This document shows positions 16,701 to 23,721 of a stretch of 64,000 bases of DNA, in pieces. The position numbers and the translations under genes are program-made. The stretch spans positions 62,001-126,000 of the forward strand of contig NZ_JAUDBQ010000009.1 of assembly GCF_030372105.1 (NCBI RefSeq), written 5' to 3'. Position 1 is the stretch's first letter; each line of letters starts with the position of its first letter. The notes under the pieces were generated by a model, which saw only the letters and a program-made list of their open reading frames with translations, ran no database searches and was not told the DNA's origin. This DNA is from Cellulomonas cellasea (GTDB lineage Bacteria; Actinomycetota; Actinomycetes; Actinomycetales; Cellulomonadaceae).

Positions 16701-17341
16701 CGGGCGTCGACCGACTCCGCCGTCAGCATGGCCGCGACCCGGTCGGGGTGCGCGAGCAGCGCGTCGCCGAACCCGGGCAGCCGGCCCAGCTGCGCGCAGG
16801 TGTATCGCGGGCAGTAGTGCGACCGTGTCTCGATCGTCAGCATCGCGGTGACGAGCTCAGCAGGGTCCACCTCGTCCAGCGCGGCGATCCGCGCGATGTC
16901 GACGAAGCCGCCGGGCAGCGGCCCAGGCGCGGGGGTGGCAGCGACCATCTGGGCGATCATCAGGTCATGCCAGGACTTGCCGTCGAAGGGCGCCGCCGTC
17001 CTCCCCCAGACGCGCCGGCCCTGGACGGCGTCGAGGACGTGCCCCCACCTGCGCAGGACGGAGGCATCGACAGTTCCGAGCCCGGCATACAGGGACCGCA
17101 AGGCCGGCAAGTCGGCCTTGCCTGTGTCGCCATTCCCCCTCGGGAGCCATGAGATGTGGCTCGGGCTCATGAGGTTCGACAACACCCCCAAGACCGCGGG
17201 GTCGCGTCCGGTCAGCACATAGTCGGCGACCCGGCGGGCTTCCGGAAGTGAGGAGACGACCTTTTCCAGGTCCCGGACCCACGCCCGTGAGGGACGCCCC
17301 ACGGTGTCCACACCACGTCGTCTGAGCCCGAAAAGCGCCAT
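13724..17341 (-). CDS. DUF4132 domain-containing protein (YehI/MolR-like)
   Basis: About 1205 residues from ATG 17341, preceded by GGGAG at good spacing; the frame stays open further upstream. The middle contains HEAT-like repeats (for example ARLVDALVPLALESRKALRGPAQEALAG). The C-terminal ~250 residues, with KKDVKTVADLQSRRLYEAL, TLGDVPAVLVSECWHDL and a terminal DWQKKAEY, are the DUF4132 domain of the MolR/YehI family. It heads the five-gene operon. The size and repeats suggest a scaffold or the client of the MoxR-VWA machine. Function otherwise unknown. Confidence 0.8.
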   Translation of the reverse strand: MALFGLRRRGVDTVGRPSRAWVRDLEKVVSSLPEARRVADYVLTGRDPAVLGVLSNLMSPSHISWLPRGNGDTGKADLPALRSLYAGLGTVDASVLRRWGHVLDAVQGRRVWGRTAAPFDGKSWHDLMIAQMVAATPAPGPLPGGFVDIARIAALDEVDPAELVTAMLTIETRSHYCPRYTCAQLGRLPGFGDALLAHPDRVAAMLTAESVDARVAALGVVGAALTDDELEAVVDPLVEAATGTSRQVREHAEALLGRVAGPASAALRVTAVQGSPQVRGRALELLAARPEEFEWARKTALADRAASVKALATKWDAAALVDSPEDDDRPEPVPPIRWAVPRQAAEACAQRLVAELSNAIEGYNQRVTARSPGQGAGRALPLPTERTFRDVVAVLVSDATPSTQPWLEAPPWSPARLLFRLAGDGLLDTVSAVKLIAALGILETRDTHSGGAAVLDDLYRRTGKPDLRTLQVMFDEMGLDGRARVWASYSRSYGSRLGRGWDDADVWPFVAEHLEWILAEPSRTGWEVDELALFAATATLPARPARLVDALVPLALESRKALRGPAQEALAGVPQIASRAAAGLQDGKSDSRLVATQWLTRLADPATLPALQAAWAKERNDVVRGALLDALLALGESAETYLDPQATSQNAAKAVSKGLPSALDWCDWDALPDIAWAATGEKVPREVVQWLCATAVKARSPEPDAVLRQYAALFAPADRQRLAHHLLTAWLQADLRPIPADVAEERARNDAVSSHQWVASDADSPFHGMSVEQLTAALLPVYLRQPAGSAISSKGVLAVIAACGGRDVVAPTERYLREWFGQRAAQGKALIAMLAWVDHPSATQLVLAIGSRFRTKSFQEEAMAQAQALAERKGWTVDELADRTIPTGGFDDDGLLELSYGPRVFTARLLPDLSVVLRDPDGKPIKALPAPRQSDDPEQAKAAKKALTMAKKDVKTVADLQSRRLYEALCTERSWSAEDWQRYLAAHPVVGPAVRRLVWVATDGAGAEPVVFRPLDDGSLTDVDDEPVTLGATARVRLAHDSVLTAGQVEAWTAHLADYEISPLFQQLGRGVHAVTAQDRSRHALDDFEGHTLQAFALRSRATRLGYTRGTPGDGGWFTSYAKRFPTLGIVAEVEFTGNTLPEEDRLVALRTLSFHRVRPGTPEREQLTLGDVPAVLVSECWHDLRQMAAQGGGFDPDWQKKAEY

Positions 17342-17538
17342 CGCCATCTCCCTTGGGTCGATCCCGCCGCGAGCGTAGCGGCGCCCACCGACGCGAAGGA
17401 TCGACCAGCCTCGGGCAAATGGGTGGCACATCGCGCGACCGATCCTGTGCCGCCCTGGGAGATCCGTGCCCAGGTCAGAGCGCCAAGAGGCTCGTGATCA
17501 GCCGCCACGACTCCCGAGGTGACCGCGATGGCGCCGCG

Positions 17539-18216
17539 TCAGACCCCCGTGCGGCGCGGTGCGCGGGCGCCCTGCGGGGCCTGCAGGAACGCGAGCACGG
17601 CGAGCACGCGCCGGTTGTCATCGTCGGAGAGCTCCAACCCGAGTTTCGTGAAGATGCCGCTGCTGAACTTGCTGACCGACTTCTCGGCGACGAACAGCTT
17701 CTCGGCGATCGCCGCGTTGCTCCGCCCCTGCGCCATGAGCTCGAGCACCTCGAGCTCACGCGGCGAGAGCCGGGAGACGACGCCACCCGGGGCCTGGACG
17801 GCGAGCATCTGCTCCACCACCTGCGGATCCATGACCGTCCCTCCCCCGGCGACGGTGCGCGCGGCGCCGACGAACGTCTCGATGTCGGCGACCCGGTCCT
17901 TGAGCAGGTAGCCGACCCCGCCCCGCCCGTCGGCGAGGAGCTCGCGCGCGTACAGCGCCTCCACGTATTGGGAGAGCACCAGGACCGGCATCCCCGGCCG
18001 GCGGCCCCGAGCCTCGATCGCGGCGCGCAGGCCCTCGTCGGTGAACGACGGAGGCAGCCGCACGTCGACAACCGCGAGATCGGGCTCCTGCTCGGCGAGC
18101 GCGCGCCGCAGCGACGGCCCGTCGCCCACGGCCACGACATCGCAGCCGGACGCCGTCAGGAGCCGCGTCAGACCGTCGCGCAGCAGCGCCAGGTCCTCCG
18201 CTAGGACGACTCGCAC
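17539..18216 (-). CDS. NarL/LuxR-type response regulator
   Basis: 225 residues. The receiver domain has the acidic pocket (Glu7, Asp8) and the phospho-acceptor Asp51 in LAVVDVRLPP, with the conserved lysine in YLLKD. The C-terminal LuxR helix-turn-helix (about 148-205) is LSPRELEVLELMAQG, then NAAIAEKLFVAEKSV; the recognition region reads SVSKFSSGIF, where most NarL proteins have TVKxHVxxI. Its start overlaps the 3' end of the kinase gene by 16 bp, so the two form a two-component system. Confidence 0.9.
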   Translation of the reverse strand: MRVVLAEDLALLRDGLTRLLTASGCDVVAVGDGPSLRRALAEQEPDLAVVDVRLPPSFTDEGLRAAIEARGRRPGMPVLVLSQYVEALYARELLADGRGGVGYLLKDRVADIETFVGAARTVAGGGTVMDPQVVEQMLAVQAPGGVVSRLSPRELEVLELMAQGRSNAAIAEKLFVAEKSVSKFSSGIFTKLGLELSDDDNRRVLAVLAFLQAPQGARAPRRTGV

Positions 18217-19322
18217 GGCGCCTCCATGAGGATCTCGGTGGGGCCACCCACAGGGCTGTGGATGCTCAGTGCGCCATCGAAGGCCTGCAGGCGGTGCCGC
18301 AGGCCCACCAACCCCGTCCCGGCGCGGGGGTCGACTCCTCCGATGCCGTCGTCGACGACCCGGATGCGCAGCACCTGTGCGTCGATCCGGAGGCTGACCT
18401 GCACGAGCGTCGCGTCGGCGTGCTTCACGGCGTTCGTCAGCGTCTCGGAGACCGCGAAGTACGCCGCTGACTCGAGCGCCGCGGAGAGCCTCCGCGGCGG
18501 GAGGTCCACCTCAACGTCGACGGGGACGGGCATGGACAGCGCGAGCGCGCGCACGGCGTCGCCGAGGCCACGCTCCGAGAGCACGGGCGGGTAGATGCCG
18601 CGCACGAGATCGCGGAGCCCGGTGAGGATGTCCCCGCTCATGTCGCGCGCCTCGAACACCAGGCGCCGCGCCTCGTCCGGGGCGGTGTCGAACATCGCAT
18701 CCGCCATCCCGAGGTGCAGGGACAGGGCGATCAGTCGTGCCTGGGCGCCGTCGTGGAGGTCACGCTCGATGCGGCGCAACTCCGCCGCCTGGCTGTCGAC
18801 CGTGAGTGCGCGCCAGCGGGTCAACTCGCTCACACGCTCCTCGAGCCCCGCTCCTGGCGGACGCAGCAGGCGCACCGAGCACCGGCTGTGCAGGGTCAGC
18901 GCATACGGGCCCGGCAGCCACCACAGCACGAGGTGCGTCACGCACTCGAGCACAGACAGCGCGGTGACCAGCACCCCGACAGTCGCCTGGTACGTCAGCC
19001 AGAGCAGCTCGCGTCGTGCCCCCGGATCGGCGACCCGCGCGGCGAGACGAGTGTGGACAGAGCCGGCCGATGGCGTCGACGACGGCGGGGGCAGGTGGAC
19101 GCGCAGGTGCTCCCGAGCCCGCGCCCGCTCAGAGTCGGCCCGCACGCGCACCACGTCGGCGACGGCGAGCAAGAGCGGGACGCCGACCCACACGGGGGTC
19201 AGCGCAGCGGCGCCCAGCACCGCCGCGAGCAACACGAGAGCCTCGAGCGCGCGCATGAAGAGGCGTGAGCTGTCGCGCACGAGGGTCAGCAGCAGGTCGA
19301 CCCTGTGCCCTCGCGCGTCCAT
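18201..19322 (-). CDS. Sensor histidine kinase (HisKA_3 family)
   Basis: 373 residues. N-terminal hydrophobic segments (ALEALVLLAAVLGAAALTPVWV, and a second group near residues 115-145) anchor it in the membrane. The HisKA_3 phospho-acceptor box is ERDLHDGAQARL, and the ATPase domain has the N box TLTNAVKHA and G1 box VVDDGIGG. It is the type of kinase paired with NarL regulators, and it overlaps its regulator gene. No periplasmic sensor domain of known type is evident, so the signal is unknown. It is divergent from the serine hydrolase gene, a possible regulatory target. Confidence 0.88.
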   Translation of the reverse strand: MDARGHRVDLLLTLVRDSSRLFMRALEALVLLAAVLGAAALTPVWVGVPLLLAVADVVRVRADSERARAREHLRVHLPPPSSTPSAGSVHTRLAARVADPGARRELLWLTYQATVGVLVTALSVLECVTHLVLWWLPGPYALTLHSRCSVRLLRPPGAGLEERVSELTRWRALTVDSQAAELRRIERDLHDGAQARLIALSLHLGMADAMFDTAPDEARRLVFEARDMSGDILTGLRDLVRGIYPPVLSERGLGDAVRALALSMPVPVDVEVDLPPRRLSAALESAAYFAVSETLTNAVKHADATLVQVSLRIDAQVLRIRVVDDGIGGVDPRAGTGLVGLRHRLQAFDGALSIHSPVGGPTEILMEAPCESS

Positions 19323-19440
19323 CCCGCCCCCGTCGCATCGCCGGCGCGGACCATCCGAAACCGGGGGCCCAGGCCCACTGTGTCAGGAGTCGCCCGCTCA
19401 GACACTGGACGGAAAGGTGTCACACAGCGAGAGGGCGGAC

Positions 19441-21018
19441 ATGGCCGGGTCGAAGGGCGAGCGGGTGGAAGCACTGTGGCGGGGCGTCGGAATGCGCATC
19501 GGGCCGACGCTCGCGCTCGTCACCCTCGCGGTCGTCGGGCTGACGCCGGGCGCCCAAGCCGACGCGCAGGAGCCGGATCGCGGACAGCCCTTGACGTCCG
19601 GCTCGGCAGGACAGCGCGCCGCCGATGCCGTGCGGGCCCAGCTCGAGGCGGCGCACGTCCCCGCCGCCGCATTCGCCGTCCTCGACGACGGGGCGGTGCT
19701 GACCGGCTCTGTCGGAGCCAGCACCAGCCCGCAGACCCCGTTCGTGCTCGGCTCGACGAGCAAGTCGTTCACCGCGCTCGCCGTGACCCAACTCGTCGAC
19801 GGCGGCCTCGTCGAGCTCGACGCGCCCGTGACCCAGTACCTGCCGGGGTTCGAGGTCGCGACGCCGGGCGCGGTGATGACGGTGCGCCACCTGCTCGCGC
19901 AGACAAGCGGGCTGCCGACCTCGGCCGGGCTGGCCATCGCCGTCAGCCCCGGCACGCCGCTCGTCGAGCGGGTCCAGGCCGCCGCCGATGTGCAACTCGA
20001 CACCGCGCCGGGCGGGCGGTTCGCGTACTCGAACCTCAACTACGCGATCCTCGGCCGGATCGTCGAGGAGGTGTCGGGCATGTCCTTCGCGTCGTACGTC
20101 GAGGAGCGGATCTTCGCCCCGCTCGGCATGGACCACAGCCACACCTCGATGGCCGCAGCACGGGCGGACGGCTTGCCTGACGCGTCGACCGTCTGGTTCG
20201 GGCACGACGTCGGGCAGGAACCGGTCGAGGCCCCCGGCGCGCTGGCGGACGGCTTCCTCATCTCCACCGCCGAGGACATGGCGCATTACCTGCAGTTCCA
20301 GCTCGGAGACGGGACGTGGGACGGCGCCCGCATCGTGTCCGCCGAGGGCCTGCGGCTCATGCACAGCGTCCAGGCGACGACCCCGCCCGACGTCGCGGCG
20401 GCCTCCACGGACGCGTACGGGTTCGGCTGGGGGCTGGGCCTTCTCAACGGCCACGCCCTCGTCGCGCATGACGGCGACGTGACCGGGTTCCACTCCTCGA
20501 TCGCGCTCCTGCCGGATCTCGATCGCGGGCTCGTCGTGCTGACCGCGCGGAACGGAATCCTCGTCAACGCCGGGGCTGCGTCCCGCGCCGGGACACAGGT
20601 GCTCGCTGGCCAGCCCGCGCCGGCCGTCGAGGACACGTTCGACCGGACGTACGCGGTCGTCACGGGCGTCGCCGCGCTGGTCGTGCTCACGCTTGTCGTC
20701 GGGTTCGCGCGACGCCGGAGTTCGGTGCGCCGTCGCGTGCAGCGCAGCGGCCGGCCCGGCGTCGTGCGCGCCGTCACAGCCGACGTGATGGGGGCGGCCG
20801 CCGTGCTCGGCGCGGTGTTCGTCGGGCTCGGGATGCTGGTGCTGGGCGGCCCTCTGCCGCTCGCGCTGGCGTGGACCAACGCCCCGGATGTGACAGCGCT
20901 CGTGCTGCTCGTGGCCGCCACGCTCCTCGTGCGGGCACTGCTCACGCTCGGCTGGGGTCTCGCAGCGCTGAGCAGATCGTCAGCGGACTCGCCTCCGCAG
21001 CCCACGGCGCCGAGGTGA
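19441..21018 (+). CDS. Membrane-anchored serine hydrolase, class C beta-lactamase fold
   Basis: 525 residues from ATG 19441; ATG 19492 would place the start directly before the hydrophobic signal segment (TLALVTLAVVGLTPGAQA). The catalytic domain (about 60-390) has the SxxK motif STSK (Ser105/Lys108), the YxN motif YSN (Tyr196), and a later HDG (equivalent to KTG). The C-terminal ~130 residues hold about four transmembrane helices (VVTGVAALVVLTLVVGF and following). This architecture belongs to DD-peptidase/esterase-like proteins of the cell surface in Gram-positives. Substrate unknown: peptidoglycan peptide or ester. It is divergent from the two-component genes. Confidence 0.85.
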   Translation: MAGSKGERVEALWRGVGMRIGPTLALVTLAVVGLTPGAQADAQEPDRGQPLTSGSAGQRAADAVRAQLEAAHVPAAAFAVLDDGAVLTGSVGASTSPQTPFVLGSTSKSFTALAVTQLVDGGLVELDAPVTQYLPGFEVATPGAVMTVRHLLAQTSGLPTSAGLAIAVSPGTPLVERVQAAADVQLDTAPGGRFAYSNLNYAILGRIVEEVSGMSFASYVEERIFAPLGMDHSHTSMAAARADGLPDASTVWFGHDVGQEPVEAPGALADGFLISTAEDMAHYLQFQLGDGTWDGARIVSAEGLRLMHSVQATTPPDVAAASTDAYGFGWGLGLLNGHALVAHDGDVTGFHSSIALLPDLDRGLVVLTARNGILVNAGAASRAGTQVLAGQPAPAVEDTFDRTYAVVTGVAALVVLTLVVGFARRRSSVRRRVQRSGRPGVVRAVTADVMGAAAVLGAVFVGLGMLVLGGPLPLALAWTNAPDVTALVLLVAATLLVRALLTLGWGLAALSRSSADSPPQPTAPR

Positions 21019-21074
21019 AGCGACGGGCGAACAGCCCCCGGCCGCCGAGTTCTCCCGCGACGGCAGGTCAAGTG

Positions 21075-21430
21075 TCACTCGGATTCGAAGAGCGAACGGT
21101 CCGTGCGGCGCCCCGCAGCGAATGCCTCGACCATCTGCCCCAGCGAAAGCGCTGAGACACCGAAGAGCACTGAGCCATCGCGCCCGACGATGAGTTGTCG
21201 ACCACCCCGAATTGGCACCCCGTAGAAGAAAGCGTCAACCTCCGGAAGGTCCATCGAGTTCTCCAGAGCGTCACCGAACGACACGCGGAGCATTTCGCGC
21301 GCGAGGGCCGCGCCAGAGGCGGAGACCCCGAGGTACCCAGCGACGAGCTCGAGGAGTCCCGTTGCCGCGACGTTCGCGACGACGTCGCCTGCGAATGCGA
21401 TCGCACCAAGATGCTCTCGTTAGGTGCGCA
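21075..21430 (-). pseudogene. 3' relic of an AbiTii-like gene
   Basis: The leftward frame reads GAIAFAGDVVANVAATG, then LLELVAGYLGVSASGAALA, and continues to SLFESE. The first part matches the C-terminus of the intact AbiTii protein at 22.66 kb (GAIALAGDVAANVAASG, LLELVAG) at protein and DNA level. An in-frame TAA lies just upstream of GAIAF, so the N-terminal part is missing. The last 72 residues from an internal ATG (21293) could still be translated. The relic extends past the point where the intact copy stops, so the intact copy may itself lack a tail. Extent on the 5' side is approximate. Confidence 0.6.
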
Positions 21431-21553
21431 GGACGACTTCGCGGACCGACGCCGACTCGTCCGCTCGTGCGACGAACGAACTTGCGCGCACGCCCTCGCG
21501 CCTCGACCGGACGGTGCAGGTGCACGCGCTCACCCGACGCTCGGACGATTGCT

Positions 21554-21772
21554 TCAAATCGAGCGGTCCCGGAGGAGTTTCGGACTGAGGAAGCGGCTCG
21601 CTTCGAGAACCTCGATTCCCAATAGCCGACCCTCTGCGTCGAAGTCAAGATTGATCATGCCATCGATCTCACGAGGGTCGACGGGAACCGTTCGGGCAAC
21701 ACCGCCAGCGGTGATCTCGTCGACAAGATAGATGTAGGCGGCATCGACGGACGCATCGAACGTGACCCTCAT
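21554..21772 (-). CDS. DUF2283 family small protein
   Basis: 72 residues from ATG 21772 (an upstream ATG at 21835 is possible). The pattern VTFDASVDAAYIYLV, GGVARTVPV, INLDFDAEGRLLGIEVLEAS is the DUF2283 signature, a small beta-rich domain common in genomic islands and often near toxin-antitoxin genes. The molecular role is not established. It lies between the AbiTii relic and the transposase relic, at the left edge of the accessory island. No partner toxin gene is evident next to it. Confidence 0.75.
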   Translation of the reverse strand: MRVTFDASVDAAYIYLVDEITAGGVARTVPVDPREIDGMINLDFDAEGRLLGIEVLEASRFLSPKLLRDRSI

Positions 21773-21949
21773 GGTGAGGCTCGCCTTCAGGTTGCTGATG
21801 TACTTCGGACTCGCTCCACGGATAACGGTAGTCACCTCGCCGTTCGCTGGCCCAAGGAAAATGCGCGAAGCTGGGTCGTAGCATCCCGTCTTCCAGACCC
21901 CTATGTGGAAGTACGGGAGAGATTCCCGAGCCAGCGTGCTCTCAGTTGC

Positions 21950-22310
21950 GCCGCCTGGTGCGTCAACAACCCCGAGTCGATGCGCCTGGGCTACGACCGC
22001 CCGACCACCACCTGCAAGGCGGCGTACACCGAACCGACCACCGGGAAGACCGTCGTCCCGTGCGGGTGCAGCAAGACCGTCACCGTGTCCTTCGACGACT
22101 ACGCCCGCGAACGTCAGGACGAGCTATTCGGCACGACGGACTGGGCCGCGTCCTACGGGCGACGTACCGCGATCGAAGCGCTCAACTCCGAGCTCCGGAC
22201 CCACCGCGGCATGAATATCCGCCGCGACTGGCACACGATGCGTGGAGCCCGACGCCGCATCAGCCAACCGCGACACCACCGCGGACTCTCCGCCCGACCA
22301 GCCCGGCTAG
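21950..22310 (+). pseudogene. Transposase relic (3' part of a copy of the 50.2-kb DDE transposase)
   Basis: From 21950 the DNA matches 51450-51740 almost base for base, coding CVNNPESMRLGYDRPTT and on to RTAIEALNSELRTHRGM. Relative to the intact copy it has a 5-bp loss near its start. An ~84-bp deletion joins two CGCGACTGG repeats (about 51727 and 51811 in the intact copy). A larger deletion then fuses the frame to the last ~60 bp of the gene. The first two aspartates of the DDE triad are absent, so it is not functional. Confidence 0.9.
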
Positions 22311-22566
22311 ACCTCACAGGCGGCGGGGGCACCACCCGCACGAACTGAACAGCACCACCAGCACAGCCCGCTGACCACCACGGTCAGCGGGCTCACCGGC
22401 ATGCGCCCGCAAGCGCCATCGGACCCACGCGTCAGCACCTGAGCACGCCAGCGTGCTAGTAAAACCGCAGGTCAGGCCCACAAACAAGAAACCCCTGGCC
22501 GGAGTCACTCCGACCAGGGGTTACCTGAACTGCTCTGCCTGTCCTAGACGAACAAGCCCACGTGGC
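21950..22566 (+). repeat. Left copy of the island-flanking direct repeat
   Basis: Same orientation and sequence as 51450-52360 apart from the deletions noted for the transposase relic. After the coding part the two copies stay near-identical for about 250 bp. This stretch includes a 12-bp-arm hairpin (22365-22393), a 7-bp hairpin (22442-22457) and a GC-rich hairpin with T-rich tail on the minus strand (22490-22522). The match stops at CACGTG (22559-22564). Here it is followed by GGCTTGTTC-type sequence, in the right copy by the tRNA-Leu gene. Confidence 0.88.
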
Positions 22567-22657
22567 TTGTTCCGCTAACTCTCTGACCAGTTGGTACGTC
22601 ATATCTGGTCAGGTGCCTTGTACAGGCTGGAGGTGGTGTTGTGTACAGGCTGGGTGG

Positions 22658-23563
22658 TCAGCCCGAGAAACCAGCGACGAGTTCGAGAAGACCTGACGCG
22701 GCGACGTTCGCGGCGACGTCACCTGCGAGAGCGATCGCACCGACTCGGACTCTCTCCACGAAGGTCCTGGTGCGCGCTCCGACTACACCGCCGTCCGCCT
22801 GGACCGCGGCACCGAACTCGGTGGCGTGCTCGGCGCTCAAACCGAGTTCGCGGGCCGCGCGAACCAGGTCCGCGAGGTCACCCTTCTTCACGGTCGAACG
22901 CTGCCGCGCGCCTTCGCCGGTGGCGATGTTGGCACCATCGCCGTTGACAGTGATGTTGAACGTCTGCACGACCGAGCCGAGCTGATGATCCGCAACGGTC
23001 GGACCCCCTGGTTCGCCAGCGTCTGGGGCGACGTCTTCGAGAGCCAGGGCTAGGTCCAGCACTCGAGTTCGGATCTTGTCGAGGATTCCGGCGAGCATCG
23101 TCCGTGGAACCACGAGCCACGCCTCAGAGAGCACGAGCAGCTCGATTCGAGCGCCGCCCTCTCCGTTACGCGTACGCCGGTCGTACTCGTTCACCTGGTA
23201 CGGGTCCCACTTGATCATCGGGTCGCGGTCGCCAGTGCTCAACCGCTCGAGCTCGGCCACAGGCTCGCGGAACTCGGTCGAGAATATCGTCAGGAAGTCC
23301 TCGGCAATGCCCGCGGGTGACACCTGGCCCGGGACGCTCAAGCCACCCGGGCCAGACCACGTGCCACGAGCCGGCAGGTGCCGCCGAGCGCGGTACTCCG
23401 GAAGGTCCTGATCCTGCCCGTAGCCGTTGAGCTCGTTGGTGGCCCACCGGGCGAGCGTGTCGTCACCGATTCTCGCGGCGAGGATCTTGACCTGACGGAT
23501 GACGTCGGAGAGCGACCGCGAGCCATCGGCCGCCTGGTCGATCAGAGTTGCAAGACGTGACAT
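22658..23563 (-). CDS. AbiTii-domain protein (abortive-infection type)
   Basis: 301 residues from ATG 23563, with GGGAG six bases upstream. The N-terminus (SRLATLIDQAADGSRSLSDV, then ILAARIGDDTLARWATNEL, NGYG) is the AbiTii domain, seen in abortive-infection proteins and other defence genes. A middle section follows, then a Gly/Asn-rich segment (FNITVNGDGANIATG) and a helical C-terminal part (GAIALAGDVAANVAASGLLEL). AbiTii proteins are linked to phage-induced growth arrest; their activity is not known in detail. It is divergent from the SEC-C gene (158-bp gap). The C-terminus looks shortened compared with the relic at 21.1-21.4 kb. Confidence 0.75.
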   Translation of the reverse strand: MSRLATLIDQAADGSRSLSDVIRQVKILAARIGDDTLARWATNELNGYGQDQDLPEYRARRHLPARGTWSGPGGLSVPGQVSPAGIAEDFLTIFSTEFREPVAELERLSTGDRDPMIKWDPYQVNEYDRRTRNGEGGARIELLVLSEAWLVVPRTMLAGILDKIRTRVLDLALALEDVAPDAGEPGGPTVADHQLGSVVQTFNITVNGDGANIATGEGARQRSTVKKGDLADLVRAARELGLSAEHATEFGAAVQADGGVVGARTRTFVERVRVGAIALAGDVAANVAASGLLELVAGFSG

Positions 23564-23709
23564 CGGCATCTCCCGGGTTGGTGGCATGCCGATCGTAGAT
23601 GCTCTCGTCCGCAACGCTCGTGGTCCACAGGACTGGTCCGCAGCCCCTCCTGTTGAGACGGGATCGAAGCTGGGACTGACGTTGGCTGCCGCGCTGAGTC
23701 CGCGACGGA

Positions 23710-23715
23710 TACCGT
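23710..23715 (+). promoter_or_regulatory. Candidate -10 box for the SEC-C gene (leaderless)
   Basis: TACCGT ends six bases before GTG 23722. This is the spacing expected if transcription starts at the first base of the start codon, a common arrangement in actinobacteria. No good -35 box is visible. Confidence 0.35.
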
Positions 23716-23721
23716 GCCTGC

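Noticed and set aside
13793-17152. Plus-strand frames of several hundred codons opposite the DUF4132 gene
   Set aside because: Low-complexity translations, no ribosome-binding sites, and the minus strand carries a consistent gene.
22560-22660. Partial tRNA-Leu sequence as an attL site at the left island end
   Set aside because: The bases after CACGTG do not match the tRNA 3' end, so a canonical tRNA-end duplication is not supported.
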